From NCBI RefSeq assembly GCF_910596095.1, contig NC_056548.1, forward strand, positions 11,061,151 through 11,125,150: a stretch of DNA of 64,000 nt, given 5' to 3'. Each line of letters opens with the position of its first letter. The stretch's first letter is position 1. A model generated the notes under the pieces. It was not told the DNA's origin, made no database searches, and worked only from the letters and a program-made list of their open reading frames with translations. Shown here piece after piece: positions 12,701 to 24,700 of the stretch. A program made the translations under genes and the position numbers. This DNA is from Thunnus maccoyii. Lineage: Eukaryota; Chordata; Actinopteri; Scombriformes; Scombridae.

Positions 12701-15700
12701 GATTGTAGAGGGATTGCATCAATGTTTTTTTGTTTCTCCTTTTCATGTTCATCCCTCCTCTTTTCAGAGTGAAGCCTCTCCACTACATCTCGTGGCTGAT
12801 TGGCCATGAAGGCACAGGAAGCATCCTCTCAGTGCTCAGGAAGAAGTGAGTGTTATTGCCTCTGTCTGTTTGTTTTTCTGTTTCGAGGGTACTCCAAAAC
12901 CCAATTAAAAGGTCTTCAATTTGCTCGGTATACATGAGCTTTTTCAAGCTCAGAGGGAGCCCTGAGTGTTTGAGCCCAATCTTCAAACTATACACTTTGC
13001 CAGCCCACTTGTCAATGTGATTCATACATTCTCATCCCTGGATGTGGTTTTACAAGAGCATTTCAGCCTCTTGTTGATAAGTGGCAAAGTGATTCACCAA
13101 ACCCTATAGTCCCACAATACCAAGAGCCCATCCAACAGTCCCTTTACCATCAGCACCACTTTGAGCATTTGATAGAATATTCCTGTTTACTGTGTCTGCT
13201 ATTTTCATGTGTTGATAAATGACAACAGTGAGATTTGAGTGTACTCAGTCTCAATTCCCATTTGAAACAAACTGCTGAGGCAATAGAGTGGTTGTTTTTA
13301 TTGAGTTCAGACAATTTCAACATCAGGGGCTGAGAGGCTGGTTTCAAATTGGGCCATTATTTTCCCCATCACTGAAATCTGGGAATGGTCTGCCCGCACA
13401 TGTGTCTGGGACGCCACCAATTGGCTGTCGCAAAGTTTAAAGGAGCATATCAGTGTTTTTTCAGTGTATTTACTATACAACAGATTATACTCTACATCTG
13501 CATATCATTTTAAAAAAGTATACTATACATTTTTTTTGTCATGCTTTTCCTGCTACTGGTTTTCAGTTCAGTCCAGTATGAAAACATTCAGATATTTAAA
13601 ACTTGCTTGATGTGATCCATCACAGTGAACATCATTTCTACTTGAGTGAAAAGGTTTTAAAGGGCATCAACACACAACAGAAACATGCCTTTTATACAGA
13701 TAAAAGCAGATACGACGTTCACTGTGATGGATTGCCCGACTCAAGAAAGTTTCAAACGTCTTCAAGTTGTTTTTCATTCTTTAAATGAATAAAAAGCGAT
13801 GGCTGCTGCGAGGCAGGACGAACACAATAATCGCATCTTATTTATTCATTCTGGCGTTTTTAAAGCTGAGCCGACTGTCCCAACGGGAACACAAAAGCAT
13901 TTGTGAAATGGTCTGCAATCTAGAAACATGAAGTGACACATTTTCTACTTACTGCCCTGCTCATATTTCAACACTTAATGTGCTTTCTCTTTTCCAGCCT
14001 ATTGCAGCAAGTGAATCATCCAGCAGTCCTGTTTTTAAATCAATGTTAATTTATGTTTGTGTGTTTTTGTGTGTGTGTGTGTGTGTATGTGATTGTAGGT
14101 GCTGGGCTCTGGCTTTGTTTGGAGGCAACAGTGAAACTGGCTTTGACCAAAACACCACCTACTCCATCTTCTCCATCTCCATCACCCTCACTGACGAAGG
14201 TTTCCAAAACTTCTATCAGGTATCTTTTTTTTTTTTTTTCGTATTCTTGATATAGTGAAACACAGACTCAGGCCTAAGCAGAGAAAAACATGTAAAAATA
14301 TTTAACAGTGTACACATTCATCTCTGATTTATAGGTATATCATTCATATCATCAGTTGTTGAATGTTGACATACTTGACTGTTCGTTCAGCAGAGCCTGG
14401 TAGCAGTGTAACTTAGATATACCCAGCCGGCCTATTCGTCTCTGTTTTCAGTAATACAACAGGTAATTTCAAGAAGGCAATCTGTGTGATCAGTTGCTAT
14501 AACAACTCTTGTGTTAACCAGGGAGGCAGTTGGTGATCATTCAACAGGACTGTTTTCTAATCTTAAATTTTTAATGGAAAATGTTTCAGTCAACAAATTG
14601 AAAACTACTGTATAAATGCCGCAGCGGCCTTGAGGACATAGTTTTTTGTAATCTAGAGCACTTCATCCCTTGCGTCTCAGAGAGGATGAACCTGGAGTTG
14701 TTTGGATCACAGGGTGCTAATTTTCTGAAACACAGTGCAGGACACAAACTGCAGTCAAGTGTGGCACACAGTGCTCCAATTAAGTCATATATAAGTTAAT
14801 ACAGTTAAGAATCCAGTAGGTTCTGGTAGATTGATGGTCATCTCCTCCCATTCGACACACAGCAAGTCTCTACAATATGAAACTGGTGATGGAAACACAA
14901 CAAAAGAACTCTTTTTTGGTGCACTTGCACCTCGGAAAAATGCTACTTAACTTAATTGCAGTTACAACAAACATTGTTAGGAACTTGTTTAAGTGCACTC
15001 ATAGTAGAGGACAGAAAGGACAGCATTTAACACAGCATACAAAAGAGCCAGTTGCCAAAGGTTTACAATTCAAGAGAACCTAAACATATTAGAAAACATA
15101 AAATATGACTAATCGTTACAAAAAAAACATAAGAAAACAACTAAATGTACCCTAAAGTACCAAAGGTTTACCATTTTAGAGTTGAATAACCTCAGGGAAC
15201 TGTTCAGATTTCAAAGAAGAGTTGCCTATTTTCTGTTGCATGCACAGCAATTATGAAAGGCCTGTGTTGGCCTGTATTCTCTCTCTTAAAAACAGATTGG
15301 TCAGGACTGAGGATTCCTTTGTTCACAGTTAATGATTATTCCTCTTTATTCACAAAAGCAGAGGTGACATTTTCATTTACATGCTTGAATCTCTAAACGG
15401 GGGGCGAATAAAGACACGCATTACTGTCTCTTCAGTTTTTCTAATGAAAACATCTTTTCCAAATGAATTGTCATAGCTCGGTGTAATAACTGTAATCAAA
15501 TAATCTTAGGGAACATGATTGGCTGCCTCTTTCTGACATCAGTGTAATTGTTATGGTTTATCAAAATCAACAATACATTTCACATAAACTCTGTCATTTC
15601 TAGTAACAAAGAGGGATTTTACCAACAAATGAATGTGGTAATGACTCATTTAGGCTCAAGCTTTTTCATGTCATAGTGTCTAATCTCTGTGTGTCTGTGG

Positions 15701-18700
15701 GTTTTTCACAGGTGACTCACCTGGTGTTCCAGTACCTGAAGATGCTGCAGACACTCGGACCACAGCAAAGGTGCTGTCGCTCACACACGCAGTCTCACAA
15801 AACGGCACAACAGAGGCACATTAGCTACAAAAAAAATGCTTTTATAATCAAACACAACCTCTATATTCTGTCTGTGTGGCTTTTTAGTACACAGTAAGAT
15901 TGGAAGTAATAACTGTGACATTACACAGGTTATTGATAGGTTAATGGGTATTTGTTTCTTCAATTATATATTAATAGCTTTATTGTTGATGTTTTTGTTG
16001 TGTTCCTTAATCTGAGCGTTGATGAGCTTCTGTCTTGGATGAATAAGGGTAATTATTCTGTCTGTTTGGTCATGCATTCAGAATATATGAAGAGATTCAG
16101 AAGATTGAAGCGAATGAGTTTCACTATCAGGAGCAGGTAAGAATCTATATATTCATGTGCTGCTGTGTTAGATGCTTTTTGGATAAAAAAGTGATTCAAT
16201 ATTGTGTTTTTATAAGTGTAACTGGGAGGTTAAAAGCTATATTTGATTTCCTCTTTCTCAGATTGACCCTATAGAGTACGTGGAGGACATTTGTGAGAAC
16301 ATGCAGCTGTTCCCGAAAGAAGATTTCCTAACAGGAGATCAGCTGATGTTTGACTTTAATCCAGAAGTAAGTTAATTCGTTCAGGGTTCAGGGGAGTGAA
16401 CCAGTTCAGGATTTTATTCTAAAACTTCCTTTTTTAGATTGAAAAAGGGTATTAATGAATTAGGTCACTTGAAAAAAGAAAAATATAGATGTATTTCCTG
16501 TCTGATATGTTGATGATTTATACACCTTAGTAGAAGTTTGGTGTGAGAAATATATTTGTTAGAGTTGGTATAGTCTCTGATTGGTGGATATTACTTTGCA
16601 TCAAAAATTTAAGTCTAATTGTGGCTTTGCATTTTCTGTGATGAAAGTATCTTCTGCTCAGATTTTCTGCCTCTTACTGTGATTGACAGCTAAAACCGTT
16701 CTCACATAAACAAGTAATTTAGCAACTGAGAAAACAAAATTTGCTCTCCTCACTTGCTGAAAAGTTGACTTTATTTGCCTGTATGTCTGTGCGTGCGTGT
16801 GTGTTTGTGTGTTTGTGTGTGTGTAGGTGATCAGTGCAGCTCTGTCCCTCCTCACCCCTGAGAAGTCCAACCTGATGCTGTTGTCACCAGAACACGAGGG
16901 CCAGTGTCCCCTCAGGGAGAAGTGGTTTGGCACACAATACAGCATGGAGGGTGTGTTTCTGTGTGTGCTTGTTTTCAGTGTAACAGCTCCTTCGCACAAT
17001 GTAGGCATTCAGTGAATACAATGTCTTTTTTTTCCCCCCTTGTGCAGTGATATTCACCCTGATATAATGCAGGCAGCCAGCAGCATAAATGCCAGCATTT
17101 ATCTCTGTCTTTTAGATGGCAAACAATAGTGTTGGAACAGCATTTGAAGCAAAAATTTACAAAACAAATATTTCATTTTCAATAAAATGAAGGGTTTAAG
17201 CTCCTCATTCAAATTATAAATCCAAACCGCGAATCTCTTTTAGACTTTTACTCATGGTTTAAAATATATAACTTAAAATATTCACAATTAAATGGAAATT
17301 TAATTGTATCTGTCCTGTTTTTTCCTCCTTCACACAGACATCCAGCAGGAGTGGATGGAGCGTTGGACAGGAAACGTGGAGCTAAACAGTGACCTCCATC
17401 TTCCTGCTGAGAACAAGTTCATCGGTGGGTGAATTAACTTTTAAAAAGTTGGTTGTTGTTGCCCAAAACTGTGGCAAGTATCTGAAAAGTGTCCAATGAG
17501 ATGATCATGAACAAGACGTGGTCCAGTAGTTTGTACTTTTGCTCTCCATTCATCCGTCCAACAAATGCAGTACTCAGATATATCGACCAAACTTGGAGGA
17601 ACAGTCGCCTATTTGGCAGTTCATTGTTAAGTCACTGATCTAATGGAGATGTTCTTATTCATTGTTAACTTATCCTTTATATCTTAAGCCCCATTCAGAG
17701 GGGATTTATTTCTCAAGGGGAGGTGGGGTGATTTCTATATTACTGCGCTGGTCACTGATTTTAATCCTATCAGGAGCACACATGTCTGTGATTTTTCACT
17801 TCCCAACACCCCAGTAATGATTACAGCGCCACTCACCAACTTTTTTTTTTGGTGAACTCACTGGTCCTCACGTAATTATGGTTCTGTCTTTACTGGTCTA
17901 CCTTTGTATAACCAAACCTATTTTAATGTACATCAATTAAATGTGAGGATTTTTAATCATATCTCAGGCATCTCTGCAATGGTGGTGCAATTCTGACCAA
18001 ACTTTCAGGGCTAATGCATTTTGGCACCGTGATCGTCTATACATTTTGGAAGGCGACAGAACGGTATGGCCAATTTTGAAAAAAAACGTGGAGAAACTAC
18101 GCGTCTTCACTTATTTGTCCCAAGAGTTCCTGAATCATTTATTTGGAGCGGGAGACATCTTCCTCTGTGTTGACAAGTGGTTGTATGTTTTTCCCAAACT
18201 GGACATACTGAATTTTTGAAACTCACACATTATTTATGAGATTGGACCAAGTGGAATGATATTTTTTTATTGTTTATGTGCATTTTGCTCAGCCACTGAC
18301 TTCACCCTGAAGCCCTCTGACTGCCCGGACACAGACTATCCTGTCCGGATAGCCGACAGCGACATGGGCTGCCTGTGGTACAAGAAGGACAGCAAATTCA
18401 AAATCCCTAAAGGTGTGTGTGTGTGTGTGTGTGTGTGACAGTGACTGCTTTTACTGTGTGCATCATTGAGCATGCAAGATGTTTCCAGAAGGACATTAAA
18501 TATCATCAGGGAGATGTTGACACTGTTTGTCCTTTCTCCTGTTGCAGCCTACATCAGATTCCACATAATCTCTCCTGTAATCCAGCAATCTGCTAAGAAG
18601 TGAGTTCAGACTCAAGTATGACCTTCAGAAAATAGTGTTTGTTTTCCTGCTTTAAAATTCATTAACATTTCTTGCTTTTCTGCCATCCCTCACTCTTTTT

Positions 18701-21700
18701 CCTTTTGTGTGGTTTCTCTTCTCCACTATTTTCCTCCCTTTTTCCCTCTTTTGCCATCATTCCTCTATCCGTCCTCCATCCTCTACTCTTCACTTTTTAT
18801 CTTATTCATCACTTTCTCCTTTGTTTCTTGTCTTTCTCTTTTGTTCCCTCATGTCTTTCACCCTCTCTCTCATTTCCTCCATCTCTCCATCCTTTGACTT
18901 TGTTCACTTTCCTGCTTCCTGTTTTCCTTCTCGTCTTTCTCACCTTTTTCCTTTTCTTCCACCTCTTTTATCTCTCCCTTTATCCTTCCTCCTCTCTTCC
19001 CTCTCTCCCAGCGTGGTCTTGTTTGACCTTCTGGTCAATATCCTGTGCCACTACCTGGCAGAGCCGGCCTATGAGGCTGAAGTGGCCCAGCTGGAGTATA
19101 AACTAGTGGCCGGTGAGCATGGCTTGGTCATCAAGGTTAAAGGCTTTAACCACAAGCTACCTGTGAGTAAATGCATCTGGAAGATGGTACACATGCAGAT
19201 ATTGATACATAAGCATACACATCCACACAAACATCATACGGGATATCTCTGACAATATATGGCTCACACACTAAGTAGTAAATGTTATTTCAAGGCATTT
19301 CATATCCAAAATGTGCATCAGAGAAGTCCATAGTGTATGTAAAAGTTTGTTTTGTCTTGTCATCACTCTGACTTTAATTTGACTCTTGGCTATATTAAAA
19401 TTGCAATATTTAAATATCAAGCCAACAAGGAGGCGTGATATTGAGTAGACTGAACTTAATAGAATTGAGGCAATAAAGTGACAAATTTAAAATCCTTTCA
19501 CACTGATTAAAAGCTATTAAATTACTTTCCTACTTAAAATCTACTCCATAACACTACATTTCACTTTATTGTCATAATTTCTTTAAGTAACCATTGATCA
19601 CATTTTGTACGTTGTATATAACTGTTTGGTATGGCTCTATAAAAATTAATACTTTTAAAAAGTCTATAAGTTGTTACCAATAGCTTTGTTAATGGGTACT
19701 AAATAATTTCTTAATGGAGTGTAATAAAAAGACAAGACAAGACAAGTTATTAAATGTCACATAGGTCAGTACAAGATTCATTCATCAATATTAAAGCCAG
19801 TCAAGACAACGTACAAACAATTTGTTTCTAATAAGTATGCCTTATTAAAAAGTAGTTCCCACTATTAAATTTATTTATATATATATATATTTATATATAT
19901 ATATATCAGTGGCGGCTGGTGACTCAAAAAATTAGGGAGGACAAGAGGAAAAGCAACATGGAATGTTACAATAAACCGCATCAAACTATATCATTGTCCC
20001 CCACCTGATGAAATCGGAGGGTTGGGGGGCAATTTTATATGCCAATAAAACAATTTGCTTGAGTGGTGAAAAGGCTGCTTCTTTAAAGACATTTAGCATA
20101 TACATAATGTCTTTAAACAAAGAAGTGCTCATTTTAGCCACGGAGTGGATCAAATGTGTCATTTTACCAACAAAGTGAAATTCGAATTTATAGTACTGTT
20201 CTATTGTGACAACAAATTTATGTTCTCATCAAAAACAGACAACATATCACATGATTTACACGTGTTTCCTATATATTTTCTTGGTATACAGAAATATAGT
20301 GGGGGGCGATCCGTACAGATCACAGATCAACTACGATCAGCTTAAAAACAAACTAAAGAAACGGTCAGAAGCAGGCAGCCAGACCTGAATTCTGGAAACT
20401 ATCATTGGACCAACTCAATGTCAATATTGCATTCTGGTTGTTGATTGGTAAGGGAGGACAGCCTCCCTTGAAGCGTCATTTTACGTGTCATGGCCAATCA
20501 CAGGTTAGCATGAAAAAAAATGAAATACATTGAGTCCAATGTAAGAGATCCCGCCATGCGGAGGACAGCAGGCACCCGTCCTCCTCTGTCCCCCACTCCA
20601 CCTCCACCAATTGCACCCCCCCCACCACCACTTCACACACACTGCTCTTTATCCTCCCGCCCTGCAGGTGTCGCTGTTGAAGCATTTTTAACAGAATTTC
20701 AGTAATGGATTTTTTCCAAAGAAGAGAGAAAAAATACTTTATAAATAACACTGAGATTTGTAATGGTTTATTTCAACCAAATATTCTTTTTTATATTTTG
20801 ATCTCCCCTTTCAAAAAATAGAGGAGGATCAACCTCCTCTGCCTCTATGGACCAGCCTCCACTGATATACAGTATATTCTTATAGTATTTAATGTTTAAA
20901 GAATATTTAAAGCCATCCAGTGGTAAAAATTATTATTACAAGACTTTCAAGGATTTTCACAAGAATTTTCTATAAACAAAAACCTTTAGATCAATTAGAT
21001 CATTAGATCAATGATGCACATAAAAATTCCACACATAGAAACTTTAACAGCTAATCTGAGTAAAATTACTCATATACTGTATATGCATTGTCACATAAAC
21101 ATCACACACACACCCACACACACACACGTATGTTGGGGTTTGTTTTTTATTTTGGATACATGATAATGATGATTTTCCATCTCTTCTGCTTTTCTTTCCC
21201 TCTCATTTCTCTCTGTAGCTGCTGTTCCACCTCATCATTGATCACCTGGCTGATTTTTCTGTCTCGCCTGATGTCTTCAGCATGTTCGCGGAGCAGCTCA
21301 AGAAAACCTATTTCAACATCCTCATTAAACCTGAGAAACTCGGCAAGTCAGTTGTTTACCCTCTATCTCTTTATTTTCCCCAGATAATATCATCCTGCCG
21401 CTTAAGTCATCTCCAAGTCTATGATGCCTTCTAGTGGTGAAATGTGTGACAGCCCTAAATAGAAAAACCTCCTACTCTTGTTATCCTCTTTTCCTCTCTC
21501 TCTCTCTCTTTCACTCCTCCTCCTCCTCTTCCTCTCATCCTTTCCTCTCTCTCTCAGGGACGTGCGTTTGTTGATCTTGGAGCACTCTCGCTGGTCCATG
21601 GTGGAGAAGTATCAGGCTCTGACAGCTGGTCTGACCAGCGATGAGCTGATGGAGTTCATCCGGAGCTTCAGGGCTAAGCTGTACGCTGAAGGACTGGTGC

Positions 21701-24700
21701 AGGGCAATTTCAGCAGCGCTGTGAGTGGATGGCAGTCAATAAATGGACATGTAGATTGATTAACAATGAAATGAAATTAGCTAATTAGTTAATGCTCATG
21801 TCTGTACTTGCATCAATTGATTATGAGTGTACTTGACATTGTCCTCATGTTTTGCTCGCTTCTTCTCCTCTCTCTTTCTCTCTCTTACGTTGTACCTGTT
21901 CAATATCCTTTATTATATTTCCTCCACAGGAGTCAGTGGAGTTCCTGCAATATGTCACAGAGTAAGTCAGCTATTACTCTGAATGCACTTCGTAATGAGA
22001 ACACCAATACTATACAATCAAATGGATTTGTTAGCTGGCACACACAGTAATTTGCATTAGCTTCAGTTGTTGAATCCATGACTCACCTTTCACTTGCTCC
22101 ACTCTGTTGTTTTTTTTTTTAATCTCTCTTCATTCTTCCTTTCCTATGTCCCTCCTCACTTCTTTCATTCTCTCACCCCTTCTCCCATCCTCCCTTTTCT
22201 CCTCCTTTCTTCTCCTCTGGCAGCAAGTTGCAGTTCTCCAAGCTGCCAGTGGAGGTGCCAGTGATGTTCAGAGTGGTGGAGCTTCCTCTGAAGCACCACA
22301 TCTGTAAAGTCAAATCACTCAATAAGGGAGACGCCAACTCTGAGGTCACTGTTTACTACCAGGTACATACACAAAAACACGTCTACAGTACTTCTTTAAT
22401 ATCTTAATATCTACCAATTTAACATCCTTTGTTTTTAAAGGCACGCTATTTCACTCCTATTTTTCTTTCTCTACACTTTTTATCTAGTCTGGCCCCAAGG
22501 CCTTGAGGGAACACACACTGATGGAACTGTTGGTGGTGAGTGCTGAAGTGTTTTACCTCCTTTCTCCATTTATTCTGTTTGTCTACTTGTTTATCCCTCC
22601 ATCTTTGACTGAGCTGTTGTTTTCTTTCAGATGCACATGGAGGAACCCTGTTTTGACTTCCTCCGGACCAAAGAGACTCTGGGGTGGGTGTCTAATTATG
22701 TTTGCTTTTTTTTACTTTTGTTTGGCAAAATACAATTTGAATCATGTTTCCATTAAACTTGAAAAATCCTTAAAACTCATCTTTTCAAACTTCTTTTCAC
22801 CTAGAAATGTTTACTATATTTTACCTCACCTATAATATGAATTGTAATTTATTTACAGTAAATGTTATTCATCTTTTGTGAAGCATATTGTATTACATCT
22901 TTTTGTATTTATTTGTATTATATCAAGTTTACATAACTGATCATGTCCCACTAAATCTGATACATCCTGGCATTTCATTGTTGCTTTCCAATATGCCAAC
23001 TTTTCCAACTCTGTAACACTTATTTTTGACTTTGTTTGACTTATTTAAATTAGTTTTGCGAATTCCACTCAGGTTATTTTATGCAAAAATTGAAACTTGA
23101 ATGTGTATAAAAACAGATCTATGTAAATGTGCTTGCTGTCTCCGCCACATGTCTCTGTCTTTAATATGGATTTTTATTTTTGCTTTCCAGAAGAACTAAC
23201 TGATCTTGTTTGGAGACTGGAGGATTTTTGTTGTGCATGTCTAAAATTTGCAAGCTAGTAATGTTCATAAGCTCGCTCCAGTTACATTGGAAAATTGTTT
23301 TTCCATTTATCCACAGTAAATAAATCAAGTCTCTTCTGCAGGTACCATGTCTACCCCACTTGCAGAAACACCTCAGGCATTCTTGGCTTCTCTGTCACCG
23401 TGGAAACACAGGCCACCAAGTTCAAGTGAGTCTGCAATACAATTGTAACCTTTCATTTCATTCGCTCAAAAGCAAGATACGATTTATCTTAACTGCTTTC
23501 CCAAAACCAAAGTATAATTTATCTTGTTGTTCACCCAAACCCAAGCTACAATTTATCTATGTGGCCCCAGAAAGAGAAGCCAGCAGAACTGATAAATGAA
23601 GAAAAGAATCAAACACAGCCTATAGCCCATATATAATATACAATATCTCTTACCTCACTTGAACTTTTCTCTCTCAGTACCGAGCTGGTGGAGTTAAAGA
23701 TTGAAGAGTTCTTGACTTCTTTCGGGGAGACGCTCAATGAGCTGACTGAGGAGGCCTTTAATACTCAGGTCTGTGTCTGTGTGTGTGTTATTTTGTGCGT
23801 TTGTGTGCTTGTGAGTTTCCCATAGATATAGAAAAACAGAAAAGTCACAATAACTGATATACATAGATTAACAACACATCAGAACCAGGTGTGCATTCAG
23901 ATCTGCTGTTACACTTCAACTTATCAAACAATCAACAGTGTATAGAAACTGTAATGTACTGTATGTGTGTTTTGTACAGGTGACTGCTTTAGTGAAGCTG
24001 AAGGAGTGTGAGGACACACACCTCGGGGAGGAGGTGGACAGGAACTGGGCCGAGGTGGTAACACAGCAGTATGTGTTTGACAGGCTTAATAGAGAGGTGA
24101 GGACACATACATGCATATTTCCTCTTTATGCTCTCAGGAAGCTTGTTTTGACTCACAATTCATTCTTTTACTTCCACATGGGGATAGTCTATCTCTGTTA
24201 CAATGGGAGTACATTCTCAAAGTATTGTCAACCTTTGGTTAGCCAAATATGGAACACCAAATTCACAAAAAATAAACTCTTATTTCAGCTTACGTCAAAA
24301 TCTTGAACCTAATACTGCCAACTAGAGTAGATTAGTAGAGTTGATCTCATCCCAGATGGTTCAGTTAGAGACAGTTGTCAAAAAGAACAGCTTATGGATA
24401 CACATTATAATATAATATGCACAAAATTAACCTATAGAAAGCAACATACATGTAAACCAGGGGACAGCCCACTGTCACAGTAACACCTTTATGCCATCAT
24501 ACTCAAGATAATTTTACATAATTGATCTCGCCCCACTAAACTTGATGCATCATAGCATTTCATCGTTGCTTTTTTTTGCTATTTCCACTTAGGTTATTTT
24601 ATGCACATTTACAACAGGTAAAGGAATATTACACTTAGTTTAAAACGGATATAACTGATGTAATAAAGGAACTCATATACCTATCAGTGTGCCCTGTAGA

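Noticed and set aside
18672-19252. Long open frames rich in Ser, Phe, Leu and Pro
   Set aside because: They translate the long pyrimidine-rich tract before nrdc exon 20. Only 19012-19162, in its proper frame, is coding.
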